Assembly (NCBI RefSeq): GCF_020026895.1
Contig: NZ_JAINZW010000002.1
Span: 248,001 to 312,000 of the forward strand
From: Novilysobacter selenitireducens
Lineage (GTDB): Bacteria > Pseudomonadota > Gammaproteobacteria > Xanthomonadales > Xanthomonadaceae
Length of the DNA: 64,000 nt
Direction of reading: 5' to 3'
Shown piece by piece: positions 27,629 to 36,613 of this stretch. The first letter of the stretch is position 1, and every line of letters starts with the position of its first letter. A program made the position numbers and the translations under genes. The notes below the pieces were generated by a model. That model was not told the DNA's origin, did not search any database, and saw nothing but the letters and a program-made list of their open reading frames with translations.

Positions 27629-28111
27629 ATGCACGGGTCCTATGGGCGGTTCGCCGCCATGATCGCCACGTCCACGGCAGTAATGCTGGGGCTGATGTAC
27701 CTCAACACCTACGCGCTCGACCATGTGTTCTGGAGCCAGACGCGGTTCTGGATGGCGCTGGTGATGGGCGCGACGATGGCGATCGTCATGCTCGCCTTCA
27801 TGCTGCACATGTATCGCAACCGCATGGCCAACGCAGCGATCTTCATGGGCGCGGCCGTGGTGCTGGCCGGCTCGCTCTACATGGTGCGCAGCCAGGCGAC
27901 GGTGAGCGATGTGTCGTGGATGAAGGCGATGATCCCGCACCACTCGATCGCGATCCTGACCAGCGAGCGCGCCACGCTGCGCGACCCGCGCGTGCGCGAA
28001 CTGGCCGGTGAGATCATCGAGGCGCAGCGCCGCGAGATCGACGAGATGAAAGCGTTGATCGAGGACCTGGAGTCCGGAGGCAGTGGATCAGGCGATCAGC
28101 CGGGGTCTTGA
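27629..28111 (+). CDS. DUF305 family membrane protein
   Basis: 160 residues. Three hydrophobic helices occupy residues 8-95, followed by the DUF305 (ferritin-like) segment DVSWMKAMIPHHSIAILTSERATLRDPRVRELA, which includes the conserved MIPHH motif. DUF305 proteins are often found with copper or metal resistance genes, but none of those is adjacent here. The start follows CCGGAGGCCGGC. The soluble C-terminal part should be exposed on one face of the inner membrane. The next gene encodes a DksA-type zinc finger 58 bases downstream and may be co-transcribed. Confidence 0.85.
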   Translation: MHGSYGRFAAMIATSTAVMLGLMYLNTYALDHVFWSQTRFWMALVMGATMAIVMLAFMLHMYRNRMANAAIFMGAAVVLAGSLYMVRSQATVSDVSWMKAMIPHHSIAILTSERATLRDPRVRELAGEIIEAQRREIDEMKALIEDLESGGSGSGDQPGS

Positions 28112-28169
28112 CGGCCGCGGTGGCGCGCCCCATCTGGGGGGTTCCAGAGGCAGTATTCCGGAGAAGACC

Positions 28170-28436
28170 ATGGCCACCGGTTGGGCCGGCGACGGCGCCG
28201 TACAGGACCAGATCGACGCGACCGTGAAGGACGCGATCAAGCGCGCGCGCAGCCAACTCCGGCAAGGGCCGGGGCTTGAGCACTGTGAAGAGTGCGACGC
28301 CGCGATTCCCGAGGCCCGGCGCAAGGCGGTGCCGGGCGTGCGCCTGTGCGTGGCCTGCCAGGACGCCCACGACCGCGAGGAAGCCGGCGCGGGCGGCTAC
28401 AACCGCCGCGGCAGCAAGGACAGCCAGCTGCGTTGA
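28170..28436 (+). CDS. DksA/TraR C4-type zinc-finger protein (YbiI-like)
   Basis: 88 residues. An N-terminal helix (DQIDATVKDAIKRARSQL) is followed by a C4 zinc finger, CEEC and CVAC separated by about 20 residues, as in the short DksA relatives such as YbiI. The acidic coiled-coil tip of full-length DksA is missing, so binding to the RNA polymerase secondary channel cannot be assumed. The start follows CCGGAGAAGACC. It lies immediately before a convergent methyltransferase gene, with 10 bases between the stop codons. Confidence 0.85.
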   Translation: MATGWAGDGAVQDQIDATVKDAIKRARSQLRQGPGLEHCEECDAAIPEARRKAVPGVRLCVACQDAHDREEAGAGGYNRRGSKDSQLR

Positions 28437-28446
28437 AGGTGCCGCC

Positions 28447-29211
28447 TCAGCGCCGTCCGCCGGGCTGGTCCCACTCCGACATCAGGCGCTTTGCACCCAC
28501 CGCGTAGGCCGGCTGCATCGGTTCCCGGGTAGGGAAGGCGAAGTCCCGGTGCAGGAAGACCGACGTGGTCGAGGCGTGGAATTCGGTGACCTTGAAGCCG
28601 GAGAAGTCGACCTGGATGAGCCCCTGGTCGCGCAGCACGCCCGCGGTCCGCGGGTGCCATTCGGCATTGTCGAGGATCACCATCCCGCCCGTGGCCAGGC
28701 GGCCGGCCGACTCCTGGGCGCAGTCGTAGCGGTAGCCGGCCGAGTCGATAACGATGATGTCGAACTCGCCGGGGACCTCGTGGATGGCCCGCGGGAAGCC
28801 GTCGCCGTCGTCGAACAGCAACTGGGTGTCGGGACCCTTCAGTTCCAGCATGCGCTCATACCAGCGGCGATCGTTCTCCACGCTGGCGACCCGGGCACCG
28901 CGGTCCTGCCAGAACAGCGTGGACGCGCCCGAGCCCCACTCGAACACGCGCTTTCCGGAAAAGTCGAACTGGCGGATGTATTCGATGCAGGGGTAGGTGA
29001 ACAGCGGGATCCAGCGGCCTTCGGCATCCCGGGGCACGTCGGCATCGGTAGCTGACACGAAGCCGTGGCCGTCGCGCAGGATGGCGCTGCAGGCGGCCAG
29101 GTACATCTCGCCGCGCGACATCGCGATCACGTCAGGGCGGCGCTCCAGCTCGCGCGGATCGGCGGCGCCTTCCGGGATGCGGCCCCAGTAGCTGTTCCGG
29201 CGTGTCGTCAT
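28447..29211 (-). CDS. Class I methyltransferase-like protein
   Basis: 254 residues. GKRVFEWGSGASTLFWQDRGARVASVENDRRWYERM corresponds to SAM motifs I and II, DGDGFPRAI to motif III and FDIIVIDSAGYRYDCA to motif IV, so a Rossmann methyltransferase fold is likely. The first 90 residues (RGEMYLAACSAILRDGHGFVSATDADV) do not match a domain I know. The conserved aromatic pattern resembles enzymes found near polysaccharide genes, but no substrate can be named. The start is MTTRRNSYWGRIP, with no strong ribosome site. The downstream 3' neighbour is the DksA-like gene on the other strand. Confidence 0.7.
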   Translation of the reverse strand: MTTRRNSYWGRIPEGAADPRELERRPDVIAMSRGEMYLAACSAILRDGHGFVSATDADVPRDAEGRWIPLFTYPCIEYIRQFDFSGKRVFEWGSGASTLFWQDRGARVASVENDRRWYERMLELKGPDTQLLFDDGDGFPRAIHEVPGEFDIIVIDSAGYRYDCAQESAGRLATGGMVILDNAEWHPRTAGVLRDQGLIQVDFSGFKVTEFHASTTSVFLHRDFAFPTREPMQPAYAVGAKRLMSEWDQPGGRR

Positions 29212-29296
29212 GGTGCCTCTTGGTCGCGGGTCGGCCCATGAGTCTAGTTGAGCCCCGGAGTCCATGCCGAACGCGCATGGCGTTGTCATCGGCTTC

Positions 29297-30409
29297 TCAG
29301 GTGACGGAGGCCTTGCGTGTGGGTCGGGGTGCCGTGAACGCCTTCAGCTCCGATTCGTCCAGCGCAAGCCCGACGCTGTGTCCGCGCTTCGCCGACGTCA
29401 CGGCCGCTTCCAGAACCGCCATCACCACAACGGCCTGGTCCGGCGTCACGGGAGTGGGCGCGCCATCGAGCAGCGCCGATGCGACGCCGCGGTAATACAG
29501 GGACTGGTCGCCATAGACGGCGGGCAGGTCCTGTTGGGCGCCATCCCCAGCGAAGTGGATGGGTCTATCGGGATCCGCACCCCAGCCCGGGTCGCCCGGC
29601 CTCACGCCCGAGGCCAATTGCTGTTCCTGCGGGTCGCTGCCGTGCTTGACGACACTGCCGCGGTCGCCGTGCAGCAGGAAGCGCGGCCCGCCGCCCGCGG
29701 CCATGAGTCCGGCCTGGAGGACTGCGCGTGCATCGCTGGACTCGAGCACCACGTGTGCCCAGTCGACCCCGCCCGCACCGTCGCGCTGGCGCGCAAAGGA
29801 CGCCTGCACGCGTTCGGGGACGCCCATCAGGCACAGCGCCTGGTCGACCAGGTGCGGTCCCAGATCCCACCAGACACCACCCGCGCCGTCGTCGCGCTCG
29901 CGCCAGCGGTCGCGCACTTCAGGGCGGAAGCGTTCGAACCGCGATTCCAGGTGCAGCGGGCGGCCGATCAGGCCGGCGTCCACTGCGTGCCGTAGTGCGA
30001 GGAAGTCGCTGTCCCAGCGGCGGTTCTGGAACACCGACAGCAGGCGTCCAGTGCGCGTGGCCAGGTCGCGCAGCTCGCGCGCCTCGGCCAGCGACAGGGT
30101 GAACGGCTTGTCGACCACCACGTGCTTGCCGGCCTCCAGTGCGGAGCGGGCGAGACGCGCGTGGCTGTCGTGGGGGCTCGCGACGACGACCAGGTCGATG
30201 TCCGGGTGCGACAGCGCGACGTCGGGCGGCACTACGTCCACCTGCGGCAAGCCGGCACGAACCGCCTCCATGCGTGCCGGATCGCGGGTCGCCACCATGC
30301 GCAGCGACAACCGCGGCTCGGCATCGATCAGCGGCGCGTGGAACACGCGTCCGGCGAGGCCATAACCTATCAGGGCGACACGGATGGGGGTGCGTGTGGC
30401 GAGGGTCAT
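29297..30409 (-). CDS. Gfo/Idh/MocA family oxidoreductase (YdgJ-like)
   Basis: 370 residues. The NAD(P)-binding motif is [18 protein letters not shown] near the N terminus; [30 protein letters not shown] carries the EKP-type motif as DKP. The C-terminal GFO domain includes [17 protein letters not shown] with the conserved DxxxH pair. Members oxidise or reduce sugars and inositols; the E. coli relatives YdgJ/YeiN act on scyllo-inosose-like substrates. The ATG at 30409 matches family N termini; an ATG ten codons upstream is possible. It is divergent from the nitroreductase gene, with about 157 bases between. Confidence 0.9.
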   Translation of the reverse strand: MTLATRTPIRVALIGYGLAGRVFHAPLIDAEPRLSLRMVATRDPARMEAVRAGLPQVDVVPPDVALSHPDIDLVVVASPHDSHARLARSALEAGKHVVVDKPFTLSLAEARELRDLATRTGRLLSVFQNRRWDSDFLALRHAVDAGLIGRPLHLESRFERFRPEVRDRWRERDDGAGGVWWDLGPHLVDQALCLMGVPERVQASFARQRDGAGGVDWAHVVLESSDARAVLQAGLMAAGGGPRFLLHGDRGSVVKHGSDPQEQQLASGVRPGDPGWGADPDRPIHFAGDGAQQDLPAVYGDQSLYYRGVASALLDGAPTPVTPDQAVVVMAVLEAAVTSAKRGHSVGLALDESELKAFTAPRPTRKASVT

Positions 30410-30566
30410 CGGACTATGTCGGTCGGCAAGTGGGTGCATGGCGGCGAGGGTGACGGCGCGCCGCCACCATAACGCCACCGCAGCCACGCCGATGACGGCG
30501 CGGGTCGCGCCACCGCGATTGCGTGCTGCCGTGCAGAATCCACCACAGCCCGCCGCTGGAACCGCC

Positions 30567-31235
30567 ATGAAGCCGATCGCCACCGTACCGCTGCCTGCCG
30601 CCGAACCGATGGACGACGCCACGCGCCTGCGGCACGCGACGGAGTTCGCCGAACGCATGGCGCGCCGCCGCACCGTGCGCGACTTCGCCGCCACGCCGGT
30701 GCCGCGTGCGGTCATCGAGGCCTGCCTCCGTGCGGCGGGCACCGCGCCCAGCGGCGCCAACCAGCAGCCGTGGCGGTTCATTGCCGTGTCCGACCCCGAC
30801 ACCAAGCGGCGGATCCGCGAGGCCGCAGAAGCCGAGGAGCGCACGTTCTATGAGCGGCGCGCGCCGGAGGAATGGCTGGATGCGCTCGCGCCCCTGGGTA
30901 CCGACGCGGACAAGCCGTTCCTCGAATCCGCACCGTGGTTGATCGCGGTATTCTACGAGCGCTTCGGCGTGGACGCGGCCGGCGGCAAGCAGAAGCGGTA
31001 TTACCCCCACGAATCGGTGGGCATCGCGACCGGACTGTTGATCGCCGCCTTGCACCACGCCGGCCTGGCGACGCTGACGCACACGCCCAGCCCGATGGGG
31101 TTCCTCAATGAGCTGCTGGGCCGCCCGCGCAACGAGATGCCGTACCTGCTGCTGGTGGTGGGCCACGCCGCCGATGGTTGCCGCGTGCCCGCGATCGAAC
31201 GGCTGAAGCTCGAGGACTTCACCGCGTTCGTCTGA
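30567..31235 (+). CDS. Nitroreductase family protein
   Basis: 222 residues. The flavin-binding motif [19 protein letters not shown] near residues 33-51 and [21 protein letters not shown] are typical of nitroreductases; [32 protein letters not shown] is the second flavin block. The sequence is closest in style to the iodotyrosine deiodinase/BluB-like group ([11 protein letters not shown]), so dehalogenation or another FMN reaction is possible. It is cytoplasmic. The start follows CTGGAACCGCC. The downstream radical SAM gene begins about 105 bases later on the same strand. Confidence 0.88.
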   Translation: MKPIATVPLPAAEPMDDATRLRHATEFAERMARRRTVRDFAATPVPRAVIEACLRAAGTAPSGANQQPWRFIAVSDPDTKRRIREAAEAEERTFYERRAPEEWLDALAPLGTDADKPFLESAPWLIAVFYERFGVDAAGGKQKRYYPHESVGIATGLLIAALHHAGLATLTHTPSPMGFLNELLGRPRNEMPYLLLVVGHAADGCRVPAIERLKLEDFTAFV

Positions 31236-31340
31236 CCGACCGGCGCAACAGCTGAACAACCTGAATTTCGTGGGTTACTCCCGTCTCACCCGGTGAGACG
31301 GCACCCCGCAGACTGGCCTGCCGAAGCCTGTCCGGCAGCC

Positions 31341-32594
31341 ATGAACACCCTCGAGAAGCTGTCCATCCTGGCCGACGCGGCCAAGTACGACGCGTCCTGC
31401 GCCTCCAGCGGTGCGGGCAAGCGGCACTCGCTGGGCAAGGGCGGCGGCGTGGGCAGCACCGAGGGCATGGGCATCTGCCACAGCTACACGCCGGACGGCC
31501 GTTGCGTGTCGCTGCTGAAGATCCTGCTGACCAACTTCTGCATCTACGACTGCGCCTACTGCGTCAACCGCGTGTCCAGCAACGTGCGCCGCGCGCGCTT
31601 CGCCACCGACGAGGTGGTCCGGCTGACACTGGACTTCTACAAGCGCAACTACATCGAGGGCCTGTTCCTCTCCAGCGGCATCATCCGCAGCGGCGACTAC
31701 ACCATGGAACAGCTGGTCGAGGTCGCGCGCTGCCTCCGCGAGGACCACCAGTTCCGCGGCTATATCCACCTCAAGACGATCCCCGAGGCCTCGCCGGAAC
31801 TGCTCGCCGCGGCGGGGCGGTATGCCGACCGCCTCAGCATCAATGTCGAACTGCCCACGGAAAGCGGGCTGGGCGCGCTGGCGCCGGAGAAGAGCGCGCG
31901 CGGCATCCGCGGCGCGATGGGGCAACTGCGCTGGCGCATCGACGAGTCGAAGGACGCGCGCCGGGCGAAGACGCCGACGCGGGCAAAGCCCCCGCGTTTC
32001 GCGCCGGCCGGGCAGAGCACGCAGATGATCGTCGGCGCGGATGGCGCCGACGACCGCGACGTGCTCGACGCCAGCGTCGCCCTCTACGGCAACTACCGGC
32101 TGCGGCGCGTCTACTACTCCGCCTTCAGTCCGATCCCGGATGCGTCCAAAGTGCTGCCGCTGAAGGCACCGCCACTGGTGCGCGAACACCGGCTCTACCA
32201 GGCCGACTGGTTGCTGCGGTTCTACGGGTTCGAAGTCGACGAGATCGCGCCGCGTACGCCGGCCGGTGCGGCGATGCTCGACCTGGAGGTCGACCCCAAG
32301 CTGGCCTGGGCGTTGCGGCACCCCGAGTGCTTCCCGGTCGACCTCAACACCGCGCCGAAAGAGCGGCTGCTGCGCGTGCCCGGTCTGGGTACCCGCAACG
32401 TCAAGCGCATCCTCGCCGCGCGTCGGCACGGCGCGCTGCGGCTGGACGACCTCGCGCGCCTGCGCTCGCCGCTGCGCAAGCTGCTGCCTTTCGTGCAGGT
32501 GGCCGATCACCACCCGCGGGGTGCGCTGGACCGGCCCGATCGCCTGCGCGCGCAATTGGCACCGTCGCCACGGCAGGCGGGGCTGTTCGGATGA
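31341..32594 (+). CDS. Radical SAM protein, putative DNA modification/repair (UDG-linked family)
   Basis: 417 residues. The radical SAM cluster motif is C67-IYD-C71-AY-C74, which binds a 4Fe-4S cluster for SAM cleavage. GGGVGSTEGMGICHSYTPDGRCVSLLKILLTNF and FLSSGIIRSGDYTMEQL match the family named 'putative DNA modification/repair radical SAM protein' (TIGR03916). The C-terminal 70 residues hold a helix-hairpin-helix (LLRVPGLGTRNVKRILAARR), consistent with DNA contact. The next gene, 30 bases downstream, encodes its usual DUF4130-UdgX partner, so the two are very likely one operon. The reaction is unknown. Confidence 0.93.
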   Translation: MNTLEKLSILADAAKYDASCASSGAGKRHSLGKGGGVGSTEGMGICHSYTPDGRCVSLLKILLTNFCIYDCAYCVNRVSSNVRRARFATDEVVRLTLDFYKRNYIEGLFLSSGIIRSGDYTMEQLVEVARCLREDHQFRGYIHLKTIPEASPELLAAAGRYADRLSINVELPTESGLGALAPEKSARGIRGAMGQLRWRIDESKDARRAKTPTRAKPPRFAPAGQSTQMIVGADGADDRDVLDASVALYGNYRLRRVYYSAFSPIPDASKVLPLKAPPLVREHRLYQADWLLRFYGFEVDEIAPRTPAGAAMLDLEVDPKLAWALRHPECFPVDLNTAPKERLLRVPGLGTRNVKRILAARRHGALRLDDLARLRSPLRKLLPFVQVADHHPRGALDRPDRLRAQLAPSPRQAGLFG

Positions 32595-32624
32595 TGCGCG
32601 GCGCGCACCGGACCGGGTGACCGC

Positions 32625-34082
32625 GTGTACCGCATGACGGTGGAGCCGGCGTGGTCGCTGGACGCATGGCGCACTGCCGCGCGCGATGCGCTGCATGCGG
32701 GCGTGCCGCCCGACGAGCTTGACTGGGACGACGCCGACCGGCCTTCGCTGCTGGGCGCGTCGCTGCCGGGGCCCGACCCGGACCGTGCGAACAGCCGCGT
32801 GCCCCGCGCGCTGCTGGCCCTGGCCGAACGCGTGCTGGCCCATCGCGACCCCCATCGGCATGCGCTGCTGTACCGCCTGACATGGCGGTGGGCGAATGGC
32901 GAGCCCACGCTGCTTTCCAATCCGCTGGACGCGGATGTCCAGCGTGCGCACCAGCTGGAGAAGGCGGTGCGCCGCGACATGCACAAGATGAAGGCGTTCG
33001 TGCGTTTCCGCGCGTTGCCGGGCGCCGAGGAGCGCTTCGTGGCGTGGTTCGAGCCCGAACACCGCATCGTCGATCTCGTCGCGCCGTTCTTCGCCCGCCG
33101 GTTTGCCGGCATGCGCTGGGCGATCCTGGCGCCGTACCGAAGCGTGGCGTGGGACGGGCAGCTGCTGTCGTTCGGTGCGGGCGCGACGCCAGGCGATGCG
33201 CCGGGCGAGGACGCGCAGGAGGCGCTGTGGCAGGCGTACTACGCGCACATCTTCAATCCGGCGCGCCTCAACCCGCGGATGATGCGACAGGAGATGCCGC
33301 AGAAGTACTGGAAGCACCTGCCCGAGACGCACCGGCTGCCGACGCTGATCCGCGATGCGGGTGTGCGCGTGCGCGAGATGGCCGAACGCGATGCGCAGTC
33401 GCCCCGAAAGCCGGCGATGGTGCGCGGTGCGCTGGCGCAGGCCGCCGGCGATCGCGCGGCGGTCGCCACGGCCGGGCAGGGGTTGGGCAGTCTCGAGGCC
33501 GCCGCGCGCGCCTGCCGCGCCTGTCCACTCTGGCAGCCGGCGACACAGACGGTGTGGGGTGAGGGTCCCGTGGGTGCGCGCGTCATGGTGGTGGGCGAGC
33601 AACCGGGCGACGAGGAGGACCTCAGCGGGCGCCCCTTCGTCGGCCCGGCGGGACGGCTGTTGGATCGTGCCCTGCAGGAGCTGGCCATCGACCGGGCGGC
33701 GCTGTACCTGACCAACGCGGTGAAGCATTTCAAGTTCGAATTGCGCGGCAAGCGCCGGCTGCACCGGAACCCGGCCGTCAGCGAGCAGCACGCGTGCGCA
33801 CCATGGCTGCGCGAGGAAATCCGTGCTGTACGCCCGGGCGTGATCGTATGCCTGGGCGCTACCGCCGCCCGTGCGGTTCTGGGCCCGGGATTCGCCGTGA
33901 TGGACGGGCGTGGCCGGTGGCAGGCGCTGGAAGACGGCACCCGCGTGCTGGCCACGGTGCATCCGGCGTGGGTCCTGCGACAGCCCGCCGGCGCCACGCG
34001 TGAAGCGGCCTACCGCGGCTTTGTCGCTGACCTGTCCCGCGTTTCCGGGGCATCGCCGCCGGACGCGTCAATGCCGCCTTGA
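32625..34082 (+). CDS. DUF4130-UdgX fusion, uracil-DNA binding/repair protein
   Basis: 485 residues. Residues 1-260 form the DUF4130 / TIGR03915 region (AWRTAARDALHAGVPPDEL, RRDMHKMKAFVRFR). Residues 285-480 form a family 4-like uracil-DNA glycosylase of the UdgX type: CRAC at 297-300 for the 4Fe-4S cluster, GEQPGDEED at 324-332, and KRRLHRNP at 376-383. In characterised UdgX the histidine of the KRRIH motif (here His380) forms a covalent bond with the sugar after uracil excision. The start is a GTG (first residues MYRMTVEPAW), matching family N termini. Confidence 0.93.
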   Translation: MYRMTVEPAWSLDAWRTAARDALHAGVPPDELDWDDADRPSLLGASLPGPDPDRANSRVPRALLALAERVLAHRDPHRHALLYRLTWRWANGEPTLLSNPLDADVQRAHQLEKAVRRDMHKMKAFVRFRALPGAEERFVAWFEPEHRIVDLVAPFFARRFAGMRWAILAPYRSVAWDGQLLSFGAGATPGDAPGEDAQEALWQAYYAHIFNPARLNPRMMRQEMPQKYWKHLPETHRLPTLIRDAGVRVREMAERDAQSPRKPAMVRGALAQAAGDRAAVATAGQGLGSLEAAARACRACPLWQPATQTVWGEGPVGARVMVVGEQPGDEEDLSGRPFVGPAGRLLDRALQELAIDRAALYLTNAVKHFKFELRGKRRLHRNPAVSEQHACAPWLREEIRAVRPGVIVCLGATAARAVLGPGFAVMDGRGRWQALEDGTRVLATVHPAWVLRQPAGATREAAYRGFVADLSRVSGASPPDASMPP

Positions 34083-34125
34083 CCTGCCGGCGCGCATGCT
34101 CGGGCTCCGCAACCGGAGCGCGCCC

Positions 34126-34569
34126 ATGACCGAACGAACCCTCGAGGTGCCTTGCCCGCACTGCGGTACCGTCAATCGCGTGCCCGAAGCGCGCCTGGCC
34201 TCGTCGCCCTCGTGCGGTCGCTGCCACCTGTGGCTGTTCGAGGGCGTGGCGGCACCGCTGGACGCGGCGCTGTTCGAGAAGGTCGCCATGCGCGGCGACC
34301 TGCCGGTGCTGGTGGATTTCTGGGCGCCATGGTGTGCGCCGTGCCAGGCGATGGCGCCGGACTTCCAGCGTGCCGCCTCCACCCTCGAGCCGCGCATGCG
34401 CCTGGCCAAGGTCGACACCGAGGCCGTGCCCGAGCTGGGCGGCCGTTTCGGGATCCGCAGCATCCCCACGCTGGTGCTGTTGAAGGCGGGACGCGAGGTG
34501 GCACGCCAGTCCGGTGCGATGTCGCAAGCCCAGATCGTGGCCTGGGCGCGCGCTCAGGCCGGCGGCTGA
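34126..34569 (+). CDS. trxC: Thioredoxin TrxC (thioredoxin 2)
   Basis: 147 residues. The N-terminal zinc finger characteristic of TrxC is present as CPHC (10-13) and CGRC (30-33), followed by a thioredoxin domain with the active site W69-CAPC-73. The usual sequence is WCGPC; the Gly-to-Ala change is common in TrxC-like proteins and may shift redox potential slightly. SIPTLVLLKAGREV contains the cis-proline. The role is reduction of cytoplasmic disulfides, often under oxidative stress. The last 16 bases overlap the 3' end of the DUF2254 gene on the opposite strand. The start is MTERTLEV. Confidence 0.95.
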   Translation: MTERTLEVPCPHCGTVNRVPEARLASSPSCGRCHLWLFEGVAAPLDAALFEKVAMRGDLPVLVDFWAPWCAPCQAMAPDFQRAASTLEPRMRLAKVDTEAVPELGGRFGIRSIPTLVLLKAGREVARQSGAMSQAQIVAWARAQAGG

Positions 34570-35861
34570 CCCACGGGTTCGTCTGCAAAGGCCCGCACGC
34601 GCGCAGCGGCCTGGCGGATGCGCTCGCGGTCGTACTCCAGCACCAGCGCGTGTTCGGCGCGCGCCAGTGCCATGTCCGACTGGCGCACCGCGGCCGCGAT
34701 GTAACGCGCGTCGCCGGTGCCCGCCAGGCTTTCCAGCGACTTCTGCACACGCAGCGCGACCTCCACCAGCGCTGCCCCGTCGCGCGCGATCGGCACGAAC
34801 ACGTCCTCGAACAGGTCGTCGACGAGGATCCCTGGTACGCAGACGTTGGGGTAGGGCGTCTCCTGGGCTTCGGCGGGCGTCGGTGCCGCCCACGTTGCCA
34901 GCGACCGTGTCGCGCGGCCAAGGATGTCGATGGCGGTACCCGGGTCGTTGACCGCCGGCGACAAGGCGCGTGACGCGATCTCTGTCAGCACCGACAGCCC
35001 GAAACGCGGGTCCTGGTCGAAGGACCGCATGTCGCCGACGGAGAACGCGTCGCGCACCGCCTCTTCACCATCGTTTCCGATGCTCCCGTCGATCCACGCC
35101 AGCGGCCAGCGCGCGTCGACGTACGTGCCGGGCGGCGACGCGACCAGCACGCTGGCACCCTCGCCCGACGCCCAGTCCTCCAGCGCCCGCATGTCGACGT
35201 GCTGCACGTAGCCGAAGCGCTCCGAAGGCACCGGGTGCGCTCCCTTGGGCGGCTGGAGCGGTTCGGGGAACGGGCGGCCGCCCAGGAACGGGCGCACATG
35301 CCGGTCACGCAGAGCGCGGGTCGCGGTGTCCTCGACGCGGTCCGCCGTTTCGCCCACCCGGCCGAGACGGGAGACGTGGTCGATCCAGCGCAGCAGCGTG
35401 GCGACGATCACGACGATGACGAACAGCGTGACCACGTACAGCACGACGCGTCCGCGTTGGCCGTAAAGCCCCGCGTGCACGCCGATGATGCCGACCAGGC
35501 TGAAGAGGAATGAGCCGATGAACGTGGCCAGTGCGTTCTGCGCGCGCGTGTCCTCGGCCAGCAGTCGTGTCGCACGGGGGGTGACGTTGCTGGTGGCCGA
35601 CGACAGCGCCGCGACCAGCGTACTCAGCGAAAAGATCGTCACCGACAGCATGCTGGCGGCAATGATGTTGAGCAGGCTGCTGACGGCTTCGGCGCCGATC
35701 TGGTCGGACAGTTCCCACGGGATGTAGCGCTCGGCGACGATCGCCACCAGCGCGGTCGCCACCGCCAGCGCCGAGAAGGCCGTGGCCCGGAACCAGAGGC
35801 GACGACGCGCCTGCAGCCATAGCCACTGCAGGCGCGTGGTGATGCCGTCCTGGCCGCTCAT
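34554..35861 (-). CDS. DUF2254 family membrane protein
   Basis: 435 residues. Four hydrophobic segments occupy about residues 25-165 (FSALAVATALVAIVAERYI, LLNIIAASMLSVTIFSLSTLVAALSSATSNVTPR, TFIGSFLFSLVGIIGVHAG, VVTLFVIVVIVATLLRWIDHV). A cytoplasmic C-terminal domain has the conserved YVQHVDMRALEDWA and ASRALSPAVNDPGTAIDIL blocks that define DUF2254. Function unknown; it is an inner-membrane protein. The 3' end overlaps trxC by 16 bases. It lies 21 bases downstream of the DUF4136 lipoprotein gene, so these two may be co-transcribed. Confidence 0.88.
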   Translation of the reverse strand: MSGQDGITTRLQWLWLQARRRLWFRATAFSALAVATALVAIVAERYIPWELSDQIGAEAVSSLLNIIAASMLSVTIFSLSTLVAALSSATSNVTPRATRLLAEDTRAQNALATFIGSFLFSLVGIIGVHAGLYGQRGRVVLYVVTLFVIVVIVATLLRWIDHVSRLGRVGETADRVEDTATRALRDRHVRPFLGGRPFPEPLQPPKGAHPVPSERFGYVQHVDMRALEDWASGEGASVLVASPPGTYVDARWPLAWIDGSIGNDGEEAVRDAFSVGDMRSFDQDPRFGLSVLTEIASRALSPAVNDPGTAIDILGRATRSLATWAAPTPAEAQETPYPNVCVPGILVDDLFEDVFVPIARDGAALVEVALRVQKSLESLAGTGDARYIAAAVRQSDMALARAEHALVLEYDRERIRQAAARVRAFADEPVGQPPA

Positions 35862-35882
35862 GCGACGACAGCGTCCATGCCG

Positions 35883-36497
35883 TCAGCCACCGGCCGGTGC
35901 GGGCGTGGTGGGCACGGGGCCGTAGGGATAGCGCTCGAAGATGGCCGCGATCGCGCGATCGGCGGCCTCCGCGCGCTCGGCCGGGGTGCGCTGGGTGACC
36001 CGGCCGATGGCATCACCGGTCCAGACCAGGTGGTTGCGGTCGGCATCGACCAGGTCCACGGTCAGCGTGCCCTCGCTGTAGCGGCTGACCTGTGCCTCGT
36101 CGTACCAGACGGGTACCGCCACGTAGGCGCGCGCGCGGTAGCTGTAGTAGTAGCCGATATCGGTACGCGGCACGCTGTAGACGTCGGTGCGCTCGCGGAT
36201 CACGCCCTGGAAGTTGACGCGCAGGTCGGGGTTGGTTTCGTCGAAGCGGTAGCCACGTGCATCCATCTCGCGGCGGATGGCCGATTTGATGCGCTGCGTG
36301 AGGAAGCTGGTGTAGCCGGATTGTTCCATCGCCAGCGGCTCGTAGAACGCGTAGCTGCGGTACTGCGTGAAGTCGGCCTGCGGATCGAAGTCGGTGCGCA
36401 CGCGCGGGCCCATGACGCAGGCGGCAAGCACGGCGGCCGCGGCGATTGCCAGCAACAGGCGCACGGCGGTGGTGAGGGTCATCGTCAGGCGGGTCAT
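35883..36497 (-). CDS. DUF4136 lipoprotein
   Basis: 204 residues with a lipoprotein signal peptide ending in the lipobox LAAC (about residues 23-26), so it is probably anchored to the outer membrane. The remainder matches DUF4136: RTDFDPQADFTQYRSYAFYEP, AIRREMDARGYRFDETNPDLRVNFQG and the tyrosine-rich GYYYSYRARAYVAVPVWYDEAQV followed by YSEGTLTVDLVDADRNHLVW. Its function is unknown. The start follows CCGGAGAACACCGTC, a strong ribosome site. It precedes the DUF2254 gene closely on the same strand. Confidence 0.9.
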   Translation of the reverse strand: MTRLTMTLTTAVRLLLAIAAAAVLAACVMGPRVRTDFDPQADFTQYRSYAFYEPLAMEQSGYTSFLTQRIKSAIRREMDARGYRFDETNPDLRVNFQGVIRERTDVYSVPRTDIGYYYSYRARAYVAVPVWYDEAQVSRYSEGTLTVDLVDADRNHLVWTGDAIGRVTQRTPAERAEAADRAIAAIFERYPYGPVPTTPAPAGG

Positions 36498-36613
36498 GAC
36501 GGTGTTCTCCGGACAGGTGGATTCCAAGACGCTAGCAACGCCACCCGCGTGAGCCACGTGAATGCGGTGTGGTCGTGCACCGGCGGAGCGGCGGGACCGG
36601 CGGGTGTCCGGTA

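Noticed and set aside
31275-33962. An 895-codon antisense frame across the radical SAM and UdgX genes
   Set aside because: It has no recognisable motif, and its composition (His/Arg/Gln-rich) is that of a shadow frame. The plus-strand genes show strong family motifs throughout.
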